Counted from the stretch's first letter, positions 18,143 through 27,041 are shown. The stretch is DNA of 39,038 nt from Shewanella sp. (GCA_028223395.1 JAOIUG010000012.1:1-39038), one strand, 5' to 3'. A program made the numbers and translations. The notes: generated from the letters alone by a model not told the origin.

Positions 18143-19201
18143 TTACGACGTGCTCGCTGCAATTAGTGCGGCCTCTACCTCCTCACGATTAATTGCCGAC
18201 ATCGACAGTAACTCTATTCTGGAGTCCATTGCGTCATCAAGCTCTATCACAGACAGTTCAGATTCCACCCCATTAAAGCCCGCGATGCCTTCGTCAGTAA
18301 TCATGACAGCTTTCAATCGAATAACATCAAAGCGTTTAATTAGCTCGATTAACTTATCAAAATCAAACTCATAATTAACATCAAACACCCAGCCGCAACT
18401 ATAAAAACCATCGGCTTGCTTGGTCTTACACAGTACGCCTCGCGCATCAAATTCAACTGCTTGCGTCGCCAGTTCTGGCGCGAATAACGGGCTGTAGTTC
18501 GTGTCTAACAAGCGCGATTTAGGCTGTACTGCCACCATTTTTGTCGCAGAAGTAATGTTAACTGTAGACACGTAATGAGGCCGCGCCATTGAGGCTAAAA
18601 TAGCCGGCATTAACGCGTCACTCAGCTTATGGCTCCATTTTGCAACCGCACAGTTTTTCCCTACTAAATTCGCGCTGAGGTAATCTTGCAATGTGGCAAT
18701 ATGCTCGTGTTCATAACAATCTGCTTTACTGGCCAACACAAGATCTGCCACTTGTAACTGTTGGTTAAAAATTTCATGATCAGTGTAGCGAGTGTCGCTC
18801 AGCTTTCGCGGATCAACAAGAGTAATGCAAGATTGCATCGATAATACTTGCCGGTAATGCGGCTCCATCAAAACGTTAAGCACTTCTTGCGGATGGCCAA
18901 GCCCTGTTGGCTCTATCAGTAAACGATCAGGTTTAGCTTTAGTGATTAACTGATTAATCGCCACCTGCATCGGTAATCCTGCAGCGCAGCACATGCAGCC
19001 ACCTGCCACTTCTTTTATTTGTATTTGCGCGTTGTTACTGCCTAATAAACCCGCATCAATGCCGATTTCGCCAAACTCATTAACCAATACAGCCCATACT
19101 TCATGCTCTGGTTTTTGGCTTAATAACGCCTTTATAAAGGATGTTTTACCCACACCTAGAAACCCGGTGATCACATTGGTTGGGATTATTTTTTGGATCA
19201 T
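18143..19201 (-). CDS. COG0523 (CobW/ZigA-type) metal-chaperone GTPase
   Basis: This is a 352-residue G3E-family P-loop GTPase of the CobW/COG0523 group, whose members deliver metals, often zinc, to client proteins. It has the Walker A motif GFLGVGKT (13-20), the metal-binding CxCC motif at Cys69-Met-Cys71-Cys72, the segment EPTGLGHP, and a guanine-recognition-like SKAD. A C-terminal CobW_C domain follows from about residue 245. The ATG at 19201 has AGAG about 8 bases upstream. No cobalamin genes and no clear Zur box are visible nearby, so the metal and client cannot be named. The gene stands alone, divergent from a broken dehydrogenase gene. Confidence 0.88.
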   Translation of the reverse strand: MIQKIIPTNVITGFLGVGKTSFIKALLSQKPEHEVWAVLVNEFGEIGIDAGLLGSNNAQIQIKEVAGGCMCCAAGLPMQVAINQLITKAKPDRLLIEPTGLGHPQEVLNVLMEPHYRQVLSMQSCITLVDPRKLSDTRYTDHEIFNQQLQVADLVLASKADCYEHEHIATLQDYLSANLVGKNCAVAKWSHKLSDALMPAILASMARPHYVSTVNITSATKMVAVQPKSRLLDTNYSPLFAPELATQAVEFDARGVLCKTKQADGFYSCGWVFDVNYEFDFDKLIELIKRFDVIRLKAVMITDEGIAGFNGVESELSVIELDDAMDSRIELLSMSAINREEVEAALIAASTS

Positions 19202-19526
19202 TAAAACACTCTATTAGCCATATATAATTGAAGGTGGCAGCTGAAGATATCAACATAGGTTAATCAAACACAAAAGCAAACTAACACACTCGCGCTAAAG
19301 GCTCCAGTTTCACCCCAGCAAGTGCCTGTATAATTTGAATGAAACACGAACATACCAAATCACTGTCTAAATATCTAAGCTTTCGTGTGACTGAAAATAA
19401 AGTGAACCATGCTCCTTCAATTAGCACCAATAAGACCGATTCATTTCTATTTAATCAACAAAGAGTATGTTATTTTGCCTAGCCTTTGTAAGGCATTATC
19501 GAAATATAAAACCATGGATGGATATG
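19202..19526. other. Gap between the divergent GTPase and SDR genes
   Basis: No gene is supported here. A perfect TATAAT at 19331-19336 on the plus strand may be a -10 element for the downstream dehydrogenase, but no good -35 accompanies it. Open frames that cross the end of this gap are shadows of the SDR gene. Confidence 0.4.
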
Positions 19527-20197
19527 ATGAAAAACAAAAAAGTACTCATTATAGGCGAAAGCTCAGGGATCGGCTTGGCGTTAGCAAAAACACTGCTCGC
19601 GAACGGAACAGAGGTGATTATTGCATCACGTACAGCTGCTGAAAAAAAGAAGCACTTCAAGCTAGCTTAGGACAAAATAATGTAACGTATTACTCCGTTG
19701 ATATTACCGCGACAGAGCAGTCTCATCACTTTCTTGACAGCATTGGTCAGTTCGATCACTTAGTCTTCACCGTCAAAGCCCCTTTAGTGACAGCTCCTTT
19801 TGCGGAGCTCGATGTTGCAGATGTACGCCAAGCTTTCGAAACAAAATTTTGGGGGCAGTATTATTTTGCAAAAATAGCCCATCGGTCAATTAACGACAAT
19901 GGAAGTATCATTTTTACGTCAGGAACATTAGCCTCACGCCCTTACGAGGGGTATTCTACAATGAGCATTATCGCTGGCGCTGTGGATTCATTATGTAAAG
20001 CCTTAGCCATTGAACTGTTTCCACTCAGAGTCAATTGCGTCTCTCCCGGTTATAAAACGCTTGAAGAGTTGCAAGATAAAATCCCTTTAGGCTTAGGCAA
20101 TGACGCACTGATGTCGAATCCATATTTATTTCTAATCAATGACAGCTATACCACCGGTACCTCAATTGTGTGCGACGGTGGCGCTATGCTGGTATAA
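19527..20197 (+). pseudogene. Short-chain dehydrogenase, broken by a 1-base frameshift
   Basis: Two abutting frames encode one SDR of about 223 residues. The first (from ATG 19527) has the nucleotide-binding motif GESSGIG and stops at 19670; the second carries on with EALQASLGQNNVTYYSVD... to a normal end at 20197. The break falls in a run of seven A (19642-19648); eight would restore the frame through AEKKEALQAS. The usual catalytic YxxxK is not present: the sequence is YSTMS, so the Lys is replaced by Ser, as in some atypical SDR groups. The rest (NCVSPG, TGTSIVCDGGAML) is intact. The cause could be recent mutation, slippage in the A tract, or a sequencing error. A terminator-like hairpin follows. 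Confidence 0.8.
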
Positions 20198-20272
20198 AAT
20201 GCGCTCCACTGGCTAACCACATCCTTTGCTTATATTTGACCGTGAAAAGTCAACATGACCGCTATTTTACTC

Positions 20273-20309
20273 CTGAGGCGCCCTTGACAACACCGCCTCA
20301 GCTTTATTT
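20273..20309 (+). terminator. Probable terminator after the SDR locus
   Basis: CTGAGGCG (20273-20280) pairs with CGCCTCAG (20294-20301), with a 13-base loop, and is followed by CTTTATTT. The T tail is broken, so termination may be weak. Confidence 0.5.
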
Positions 20310-20323
20310 GAAAGCACACCGAT

Positions 20324-20356
20324 AAAAGTGCCGCGACATTCATAATGAGTCACGGC
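20324..20356 (-). terminator. Probable terminator of the 96-residue membrane protein
   Basis: On the minus strand GCCGTGAC (20356-20349) pairs with GTCGCGGC (20337-20330), with one G-T pair, around an 11-base loop. ACTTTTAT follows (from 20329). It lies 12 bases after the stop of the gene at 20369. Confidence 0.55.
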
Positions 20357-20368
20357 GGTTTGTGTCGA

Positions 20369-20659
20369 TTATGGACGGCGTGACGTCTTAATAAATTGCA
20401 CTATAAGCTGGATCACGGCAATGATACTGCTCAGCGCTAACAAAGGGAAAATAATAGCAAGATCGACTCTGATATTACATTCTGGGGCGCAGCCAAAACT
20501 TGATTGCATATAAAACTCATACGCCGCATAGATACACCAAAGTGCACCAGTCATTAGCATGACTCTGGAGCGCAGTGCAAACCTATAGCAAAGTAAAAAC
20601 ACGATCCCCACCGCTAAACATATACCCGGATATTGAACAAAGAACGCGAATAAATTCAT
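20369..20659 (-). CDS. Small membrane protein of unknown function
   Basis: This encodes 96 residues with three likely membrane helices: about 6-26, 33-50 and 67-88. The helices flank a short loop with two cysteines (FGCAPECNIRVD), perhaps periplasmic and disulfide-bonded. The C-terminus is basic (KTSRRP). I place the start at ATG 20659 because AGGTG lies 7 bases upstream; the open frame runs back to 20794, but those residues have no ribosome site. I do not recognise the family. It is convergent with the SDR locus, and no neighbour hints at a role. Confidence 0.6.
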   Translation of the reverse strand: MNLFAFFVQYPGICLAVGIVFLLCYRFALRSRVMLMTGALWCIYAAYEFYMQSSFGCAPECNIRVDLAIIFPLLALSSIIAVIQLIVQFIKTSRRP

Positions 20660-21138
20660 GACAGCACACCTAATTAAATTAGTTATAATAACCAGTACAC
20701 TTAAGCTCAGCTTGACGAGTTGATGGCTTATAAACGTCAGCCTCTCACCACCGGTACAGTTCACCACAATCAGAGCGGTTGACACAACAAGCACTCAAAG
20801 AAAGAGACCAGATAGAGCCATGAAGTAAACTGAGGTTTTCAGCTCGTACATCATTAATAAGCTTAGCCGAGTAAACAGTATTGGCGAGCATAGTTAACCC
20901 ACAAGCTCAACATGCCCTGAACGATAAGCGAGATGACTTATCAACAAAGACTGCCAACCAACATCGAACAGAGGCTGCCGATGTCTTTCTTATCAAATCA
21001 GCGCATTTTTTTACAACATAGTACCCTGTCCCTATACCATTGCCTATTTTAAAAAGCTTATCAACGCGGAGTTACCGCATAAAAACCAAGGTAAATTACC
21101 ATATCGCCCCCTCTGCGGTTAGTGGCACATAAAACTCA
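20660..21138. other. Gap ahead of the SPFH gene
   Basis: Nearly 480 bases with no frame that I can support as a gene. The start of the small membrane gene reads away to the left, and its promoter should lie near the left end. No repeat or regulator site stood out. Confidence 0.4.
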
Positions 21139-21167
21139 TTACATCCTATTGAATTTACTGTTATATT
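21139..21167 (+). promoter_or_regulatory. Probable promoter of the SPFH gene
   Basis: TTACAT (21139-21144) and TATATT (21162-21167) are 17 bases apart and precede the gene by about 30 bases. The fit to the sigma-70 consensus is fair. Confidence 0.45.
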
Positions 21168-21196
21168 ACCGGCCTTATTAAGAAAGGAACCCTAAT

Positions 21197-22087
21197 ATGT
21201 CACAGCAAAAAAAGTCGCTCATTTCATTTTTAAAATCCATTTCAATCGGAAAGTTACTACCTATTTTGTTCATTATCATTACCCTCGCTAACTCCTACTT
21301 TATTGTTGTTGAAGGCCATGTGGGGGTTGTTAAGCGTTTTGGTGAAGCCAAAAGTCAACAAAATCCAGGCTTACATTTTAAGATCCCATTCATTGAAACG
21401 GTTGAGTCAATTGAAGTTCGTACTCGAAAAAATTCCGAGAAAATGGCATCGAGCACTAAAGAGCAAATGCCTGTAACAATTGAGGTTTCAGTTAACTGGA
21501 CCGTCAACAAAGAAGCCGCACTGGACTTGTTCAAGCGTTACGGCGGCTTAACGCAATTTGAGCAACGCATTCTTGATCCGCGTTTTCGGTCAGCCACTAA
21601 AGATACTATCCCTCAGTTTGAGGCTGAACAGTTAATCCAAGATCGCGCCAGTGCTATCCAAGGGATCGAACGTCGTTTAGCTGAAGAGATGGAAGGCTTC
21701 CCTGTTATGGTTGATAATATTCAAATCGAAAATATTTCTCTGCCACAAAAATACATCAATTCCATTGAAATCAAGCAAACCGAGAAAAACTTAGCTGCAG
21801 CAGAAGAGCATAAGCTTGAACGTCAACGCTTAGAAGCACTCCGTGCGGTAAACACTGCCGATGCTGAAGCTAAGGGGATCTTAAAAATAGCAGAGGCAGA
21901 AGCACAATCAATACTATTAAGAGGTAAAGCGGAAGCACAGGCGATTGAGGCCAAAGCTAAGGCTCTAAAAAGTAACCCGTTAATTGTTAAACTCACCGAG
22001 GCACAAGCTTGGGACGGGAAACTCCCCAGCACGATGATGGGAAATGGTGCCATGCCAATTATGGATCTTCGAAACACTAATCAATAA
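21197..22087 (+). CDS. SPFH/band-7 (prohibitin-like) membrane protein
   Basis: This 296-residue protein of the SPFH superfamily probably forms ring-like oligomers in the inner membrane, as prohibitin, HflK/C and stomatin do. It has one N-terminal membrane helix (about 16-36), then the SPFH domain (about 37-195: VVEGHVGVVKRFGEAKSQQNPGLHFKIPF opens it), and an Ala/Glu-rich coiled coil (about 195-255, AEAEAQSILLRGKAEAQAIEAKAKAL). The C-terminus PIMDLRNTNQ is polar. AGGA precedes the ATG. It has its own promoter and terminator and no NfeD-like or protease partner next to it. In this family roles range from protease control to membrane organisation, so a specific function is not assigned. Confidence 0.88.
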   Translation: MSQQKKSLISFLKSISIGKLLPILFIIITLANSYFIVVEGHVGVVKRFGEAKSQQNPGLHFKIPFIETVESIEVRTRKNSEKMASSTKEQMPVTIEVSVNWTVNKEAALDLFKRYGGLTQFEQRILDPRFRSATKDTIPQFEAEQLIQDRASAIQGIERRLAEEMEGFPVMVDNIQIENISLPQKYINSIEIKQTEKNLAAAEEHKLERQRLEALRAVNTADAEAKGILKIAEAEAQSILLRGKAEAQAIEAKAKALKSNPLIVKLTEAQAWDGKLPSTMMGNGAMPIMDLRNTNQ

Positions 22088-22119
22088 GATCAATTAGCAT
22101 CAATTTGACTTAACGTACA

Positions 22120-22143
22120 ACGGGGCCTGATGGCCCTGTTTTT
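22120..22143 (+). terminator. Terminator of the SPFH gene
   Basis: ACGGGGCC (22120-22127) pairs with GGCCCTGT (22132-22139), one G-T pair, 4-base loop, followed by a run of T to 22143. Confidence 0.8.
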
Positions 22144-22765
22144 ATGTTTGAATAAATTAAAAACCATGCTTAAAAGCTTATTTAGCACATGACTTTATGG
22201 CCAAGCAAGCCTCTTTTTTATTAAGCCGGTTAGCTGATTTACCGCCTCAACTCCCTTTTAAAGCCGTGATTGAACGATAGTCTTTAACATTGAACTGGTT
22301 GTCAGCCCAACACCGTTTGAGCACTACGATGACATCTTTTACTGCAGTCTAAAAATAGCCTGCAACTCACTATTTATCCGTTTTAATTAACTCATTTTCA
22401 TTAATAATAATTAAAAAATTAAGCTGTTTTTTTTGAAAGCTTAACGCTAATATGCGCCCATCATCGAGCGCGTGATCAACACGGCGCCGATATTAAGTTC
22501 AACAAAGCGTGTGAGTTAAGCTTATTGAGGTGACTCATCCACAAATAGGTTGCACTAACCACAACCAACACAATTAACATCCAGCTCATTTCATATTTTA
22601 TGAGCACCGCTGTAGCGATATCAAGATGGCATTGCAGCCAAAAAATGCCAAGTAAACCTGTTTGCGATCAATATAATGACACACATTGTCCAATACACTT
22701 ATTGATGAACCTAATGCCTCCAATTTCAAGGGTGCTAAAGCACTAGCTTTTATAAGGAAACTGAG
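22144..22765. other. Long gap with possible gene debris
   Basis: There are no convincing genes in these 620 bases. Two short frames look protein-like. On the plus strand, 22197-22280 encodes 27 residues (MAKQASFLLSRLADLPPQLP...). On the minus strand, 22589-22476 encodes 37 residues starting MSWMLIVLVVVSATYLWMSHL, a possible membrane helix. Neither has a ribosome site. They may be remnants of decayed genes. An AT-rich stretch with a TTAAGC/GCTTAA repeat lies near 22417-22444. AAGG at 22754-22757 serves the nitroreductase. Confidence 0.35.
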
Positions 22766-23422
22766 ATGACACACCCCATTATTACTGATTTACAAAACCG
22801 TTACACAACAAAGAAGTATGACGCATCCAAACGCGTGCCTCAGGCCGAACTTGATGTCATTTATGAGGCTATGCGCTTATCCGCTTCGTCAATTAACTCT
22901 CAACCTTGGAAGTTCATAGTGATTGACAGTGATGCCGCTAAGCAACGTATGCACGACACATTTGCCAATAAATTTCAGTTTAATCAACCGCACATGAAAT
23001 CAGCATCACAAATTATCTTGTTTGCTCACAACCCACGTTTCATCCGCGACGATTACGCTAAAGTGGTTGATAAAGGCATAAAAGACGGCCGTATAAAGCT
23101 TGAAGAACGAGAACAAGCCTTCGGTGGTTTCGCTTTTGTTGAGCTTAATACTGACGAGACTGGTCACACGGCAACGTGGACTAAATCTCAAACTTACTTA
23201 GCACTCGGGAACACCTTGCATGTATTAGCTCGTCTTGGTATTGACTCCACCACAATGGAAGGTGTAGATAGCGACCTTATCTGTGAGATCTTTAAAGATG
23301 AGTTAGATGGTTATGTCTGTGAGGTTGCCCTGGCTATTGGTTACCATCATGCCGACGAAGACTACAATGCAGGGTTGCCAAAATCACGCTTGAGCACTGA
23401 CGCTGTCATAACGGTTATCTAA
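22766..23422 (+). CDS. nfsB: Oxygen-insensitive NAD(P)H nitroreductase
   Basis: This is a 218-residue FMN-dependent nitroreductase of the NfsB group, which reduces nitroaromatics, quinones and flavins with two electrons from NAD(P)H. It begins with RYTTKKYDASKRVPQAELDVIYEAMRLSASSINSQPWKFIVI; the Arg and Lys near residues 12-17 and the SSINSQPWKF segment contact FMN. The C-terminal LPKSRL is also typical. The length is normal. GGAAAC precedes the ATG. The gene is single, with a strong terminator behind it. Local context does not indicate a physiological substrate, and the symbol is by resemblance. Confidence 0.88.
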   Translation: MTHPIITDLQNRYTTKKYDASKRVPQAELDVIYEAMRLSASSINSQPWKFIVIDSDAAKQRMHDTFANKFQFNQPHMKSASQIILFAHNPRFIRDDYAKVVDKGIKDGRIKLEEREQAFGGFAFVELNTDETGHTATWTKSQTYLALGNTLHVLARLGIDSTTMEGVDSDLICEIFKDELDGYVCEVALAIGYHHADEDYNAGLPKSRLSTDAVITVI

Positions 23423-23453
23423 TTATTTATTCACCATGACTCAATAGCTGCAT

Positions 23454-23490
23454 AATGCCGTACATACTATGTGTATGTGCGGCATTTTTT
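23454..23490 (+). terminator. Nitroreductase terminator
   Basis: AATGCCG (23454-23460) and CGGCATT (23480-23486) enclose a second ACATAC/GTATGT stem, giving a long hairpin that runs straight into six T. Confidence 0.9.
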
Positions 23491-23846
23491 ATAACAAACT
23501 CACTCAATATCATCATTATTCACAGCTCAGCTCATGCTTAGTCTAAACCCTTCGCGGTGTAAGAGCCGGCTAACGCATCATTTGGCTCCGAATGAGTGAA
23601 TGCCAGCCTTGTGTTACTTTTATTTTTTAAGATCCCACCACCATCAAAATGTTTAAGGCTGTTAATATTTCATGGTTATTTTTACTGCAGATGATTGGCT
23701 TTTGGGTGTGGTAAAACAGCGAAAAGACATTAACTCATTAACTCAATGTAAAACTTTGCTAACAATTACCTCGTTGACATTTTATGCCACATATACAAAA
23801 GTAGAGCACCAAAAAAATAATATTTTCAATATAGAAGAACATAAAA
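23491..23846. other. Gap ahead of the M13 peptidase gene
   Basis: No gene is supported. The only long frame (from 23672) runs into the start of the peptidase gene in another phase and is a shadow. A TTGACA occurs at 23774-23779 but no good -10 lies at the right distance. AGAAGAAC just before the peptidase ATG is a weak ribosome site. Confidence 0.4.
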
Positions 23847-25916
23847 ATGAAAAAATCATTAATTGCTATCGCCTTAACAACGGTCTTTTTGGCCGGCTGC
23901 GATAGCGTAAAGGTGAACACTAAAGAAGCATCGACAGTAAATACAGTGGCATCAAGCAAAGCTGAACTCGGGAGTTTCGGGGTTGATCTATCTGCACGAA
24001 ATGAAGCGATAAAACCAGGCGATGACTTCTTTATGTACGCCAGTGGCACCTGGTACGATAATTACGTGATGCCGGCGGATAAAACACGCTATGGGGCTTT
24101 TACTGGTCTTGCTGAACGCAGTGAAAAGCAGGTCAAAGAAATTATCGATGACATTACTACTCGTACTGATTTAAATGCTGAAGAGCAGTTAATTGCAGAC
24201 TTTTATCAGTCATACATGGATACCGATACCATCAATAAACTTGGGATCACTCCCATAAAAGCAACGCTTGATGACATCGCGGCAATTAAAAATACGCATG
24301 ATCTAGCCAGCGTTTTCGGCCAAGCATGGTTAACAGGCACAAGCTCGCCTATTTCAGGTGGAATGTGGTTCAACCGTCTAGATCCTAACCAATACGAAAT
24401 GTCCATTGCGGCAAGCGGCTTAGGCTTACCCGATCGCTCTTATTACCTTGAAGACAGCGAACGCTTTGTCAATATTCGCAACGAATATGTTAATCATATC
24501 GCTCAAATGCTGGCATTTACCGGAGTCAAAAACACTAAAGCACGTGCTAACGCCATTTTAGCACTTGAGACTAAAATGGCTGAAGGGCAATGGCCACGGG
24601 AAAAGCGCCGTAATCGTGACTTAACTTTAAATCAAATCAAGCGCAGTGATTTGAATAAAGATTACCCTGGTTTTGATTGGGATGCCTACTTGGCAGAGAC
24701 TGGCTATAAGGCGCCTCAACTGAATATCTCTCAACCTGAGCCTATCCACACCATGATAGGGTTAGTCAACAGTGAGCCGCTCAATGTTTGGCAAGATTAC
24801 CTCACCTTCCACGCGATCAGTAATAACGCAGAGTTATTATCTGAGGATATCTACGATACCAGCTTTGCCTTTTATGGTAAGCAGCTGCGTGGCCAACAAG
24901 AGCCGCGCCCACGCTGGAAACGTGCACTATCAGAAATGTCAGGTACTCAATCATTAGGTTTTGCTATCGGTAAGGTTTACGTCTCACGTTATTTCCCTGA
25001 ATCATCTAAACAACAAATGTCAGAGCTGGTAGAGAACTTGCGCAGCGCAATGGGTCAGCGTATTGATAATTTAGAGTGGATGGGTGATGAAACCAAAGTC
25101 AACGCACGCGCAAAACTGGCAGCCTTTAACCCTAAAATTGGTTATCCTGATGTATGGCAAGAGTTTGACGGATTAACACTGAACCAAAAAGATTTAGTGG
25201 GTAATATCCAGCAGTTACGTCAGTATTTTAAAGCCGATAGTGTTGCAAAAGAGCTCAAGAAAACAGATCGTAATCGCTGGGGCATGACGCCACAACGGGT
25301 TAATGCTTATTACAACAGCTCATTTAATGAGATTGTGTTCCCTGCCGCAATTTTACAACCACCATTTTTTGATCCTAATGCTGATCCTGCGGTCAACTAC
25401 GGTGGGATTGGCGCAGTGATCGGGCATGAAATGGGCCACGGTTTTGATGATCAAGGTTCTAAGTCTGACGCCAACGGTGTTCAAAGAAACTGGTGGACCG
25501 ATGCCGACCGTGCAGCATTCGACGCTAAGGCTGATCAGCTCGCAGCGCAATATAGTCAATACGAACCTATCGAGGGAAATTTTGTTAACGGCCGTAATAG
25601 CCTTGGCGAGAATATTGGTGACGTTGGTGGCTTATCAATGGCTTACCACGCCTATAAATTGAGTCTCAATGGTAAAGAAGCCCCCATTATTGACGGCTTA
25701 ACAGGCGATCAGCGTTTCTTCCTTGCGTGGGCGCAAGTGTGGAAAGAAAAACGCACCGAACAAAGCATGCTCAACCAGCTTCGTGCAGGTACTCATGCGC
25801 CGGGTCGTTATCGTGCACAGGCACCACGTAACCACGATGCTTGGTACAAAGCTTTTGACGTCAAACCTGGCGATGCACTTTACTTAAGCGAAGAAGAACG
25901 CGTACGTATTTGGTAA
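23847..25916 (+). CDS. pepO: M13-family zinc metallopeptidase, lipoprotein
   Basis: This 689-residue member of the neprilysin/PepO (M13) family cuts small peptides. It starts with a lipoprotein signal ending LAGC (Cys18), so it should be anchored to a membrane facing the periplasm or the outside. The catalytic motif HEMGH is at 527-531 (His527 and His531 bind zinc, Glu528 catalyses); the third ligand is Glu588 in ENIGDVGG (588-595). The substrate motif NAYYNSSFNEIVFPAAIL lies upstream, and the protein ends VRIW with the Trp usual for this family. The N-terminal M13 domain begins near residue 55 (PGDDFFMYASGTW). Length and order are normal. The gene is alone and ends in a strong hairpin. Confidence 0.93.
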   Translation: MKKSLIAIALTTVFLAGCDSVKVNTKEASTVNTVASSKAELGSFGVDLSARNEAIKPGDDFFMYASGTWYDNYVMPADKTRYGAFTGLAERSEKQVKEIIDDITTRTDLNAEEQLIADFYQSYMDTDTINKLGITPIKATLDDIAAIKNTHDLASVFGQAWLTGTSSPISGGMWFNRLDPNQYEMSIAASGLGLPDRSYYLEDSERFVNIRNEYVNHIAQMLAFTGVKNTKARANAILALETKMAEGQWPREKRRNRDLTLNQIKRSDLNKDYPGFDWDAYLAETGYKAPQLNISQPEPIHTMIGLVNSEPLNVWQDYLTFHAISNNAELLSEDIYDTSFAFYGKQLRGQQEPRPRWKRALSEMSGTQSLGFAIGKVYVSRYFPESSKQQMSELVENLRSAMGQRIDNLEWMGDETKVNARAKLAAFNPKIGYPDVWQEFDGLTLNQKDLVGNIQQLRQYFKADSVAKELKKTDRNRWGMTPQRVNAYYNSSFNEIVFPAAILQPPFFDPNADPAVNYGGIGAVIGHEMGHGFDDQGSKSDANGVQRNWWTDADRAAFDAKADQLAAQYSQYEPIEGNFVNGRNSLGENIGDVGGLSMAYHAYKLSLNGKEAPIIDGLTGDQRFFLAWAQVWKEKRTEQSMLNQLRAGTHAPGRYRAQAPRNHDAWYKAFDVKPGDALYLSEEERVRIW

Positions 25917-25935
25917 ACAAATCTACTATTGATTA

Positions 25936-25970
25936 CCGGTTAAACGTGTAAAACATGTTTAACCGGGTTT
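25936..25970. terminator. Long hairpin between pepO and a small gene
   Basis: CCGGTTAAAC (25936-25945) pairs with GTTTAACCGG (25957-25966); three more pairs extend it inward to a 5-base loop. GTTTAT follows on the plus strand. It probably ends pepO, and its symmetry may also serve the gene converging from the right. Confidence 0.7.
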
Positions 25971-25983
25971 ATCCGCACAACTA

Positions 25984-26232
25984 TCAGTGCTTACCTTTCA
26001 CGCCTTTGCTGACCATTTCTTTACCGTTAACAAACACTTCATCAGTGATCCAACGAGCATGTAGTAGTTTATGGTGACGATCAAAAACGGCCACAAAATG
26101 ACGACCGTCAGCATTATTGGTCGCCATTCCTACGCCTTCAACGCCCACAAGGCCTAAGCCTCCGTTTTCAACTGACAATAAAAAAGCTTCCAACTTGCTT
26201 AGGTTATCGATTACGCTTTTGTCATCACTCAT
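25984..26232 (-). CDS. Small protein of unknown function
   Basis: This encodes 82 residues with no signal peptide or membrane helix. Visible parts are an N-terminal helix (SVIDNLSKLEAFLLSVE), a Gly/Val-rich segment (NGGLGLVGVEGVGMATNN) and a likely beta region (RHFVAVFDRHHKLLHARWITDEVFVNG), ending in a basic Lys-rich tail. The composition suggests a small soluble alpha/beta protein. I do not recognise the family. The second of two adjacent ATGs (26232) is preferred because GAGAG is then 6 bases upstream; ATG 26235 is possible. It converges with pepO. Confidence 0.65.
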   Translation of the reverse strand: MSDDKSVIDNLSKLEAFLLSVENGGLGLVGVEGVGMATNNADGRHFVAVFDRHHKLLHARWITDEVFVNGKEMVSKGVKGKH

Positions 26233-26580
26233 CATATTCTCTCTTTGTTTTATTGACGCATTATTGACTGTAGAACGTGATCACTTCATTTGCCCTACCC
26301 AAAGGCCCCTTAAAAAACACTTATCCTCAGTAGTGCTTAAGTGATTAATAAGAGTTTTAGCTAAATAGAAACGTCTGTCCGTTCGTGTTCTATATCAAAC
26401 GAGGTGATCATGAAGCTTTAATTGATTAAACATTATTAGGCATATAAACAAGCAGTTAATAATATTTACATCGCCATAGCTCAATAAAAAGTAAGTTAAA
26501 CAATAAAGTATTCACTGTCATATCGGTTTTAATTTATACTGTTAAATAATTGCTAAGTGATTAATATTAAGGTGTAAAAA
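26233..26580. other. Gap with a weak promoter for the next small gene
   Basis: No gene is supported. TTCACT (26511-26516) and TATACT (26535-26540), 18 bases apart, may drive the small membrane gene at 26581. A CACTTA/TAAGTG inverted repeat lies at about 26318-26343. Confidence 0.35.
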
Positions 26581-26766
26581 ATGGCTAAATTGTTTCTGTT
26601 ACCACTGCTTATTTCGCTGTTATGGGTGCTTTTTCTTCGTTACAACGGTATTCCCTTGGCACAAGGGAAAAAAGGATTTATGTATATCATCGGTATTAGC
26701 TTAGCGGTGATCATCACTTTTAGCGTGTTACTCATGCTCACAGCAAAGCAAAATATGCCACTTTAA
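26581..26766 (+). CDS. Two-helix small membrane protein, unknown
   Basis: This encodes 61 residues with two hydrophobic helices (about 3-19 and 34-53) joined by a short basic loop (RYNGIPLAQGKKGF). The ATG has AAGGTG 5 bases upstream, a -10-like TATACT about 40 bases further up, and a strong terminator downstream, which together support a real gene. I do not recognise the family and no neighbour suggests a role. Confidence 0.65.
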   Translation: MAKLFLLPLLISLLWVLFLRYNGIPLAQGKKGFMYIIGISLAVIITFSVLLMLTAKQNMPL

Positions 26767-26900
26767 TACCATCGCGTTTAATATGGCACAACATCACTTA
26801 ACTCACTAATGCACTCTTCATTGATTCAGCGTTATCAGCATGATGGCTAACCCTATTATCAGCATGTTAGCATTTCTACACAGTGATAAATTTCAGACAC

Positions 26901-26929
26901 AAAAAAACCGCTATAAAAGCGGTTTTTTT
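26901..26929. terminator. Terminator of the tRNA operon (bidirectional)
   Basis: A 12-bp inverted repeat (26901-26912 with 26918-26929) has ACCGCT/AGCGGT at its core and seven A before and seven T after the GC part. It ends the tRNA transcript on the minus strand and the small membrane gene on the plus strand. Confidence 0.9.
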
Positions 26930-26941
26930 GTATTTAAAGAA

Positions 26942-27033
26942 TGGCGGAGAAGGAGGGATTCGAACCCTCGATGGGAGTTAAAGCCCATACTCCCTTAGCA
27001 GGGGAGCGCCTTCGGCCACTCGGCCACCTCTCC
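26942..27033 (-). tRNA. tRNA-Ser(GCT), second copy
   Basis: The acceptor stem GGAGAGG pairs with CTTCTCC (one G-T pair). The anticodon stem CTCCC/GGGAG encloses CTGCTAA, giving anticodon GCT (codons AGC and AGU). There is a long class II variable arm, and a discriminator G and CCA are encoded. It is the last of four tRNAs and differs from the other serine tRNA in the variable arm and acceptor stem. Confidence 0.95.
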
Positions 27034-27041
27034 GCAAAACT

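Noticed and set aside
19409..19642. 77-residue frame overlapping the SDR start
   Set aside because: It runs across the SDR coding region in another phase and has no recognisable features.
22388..22420. Fur box near ATTTTCATTAATAATAAT
   Set aside because: One half resembles the Fur consensus but the other half does not pair with it; AT-rich background explains it better.
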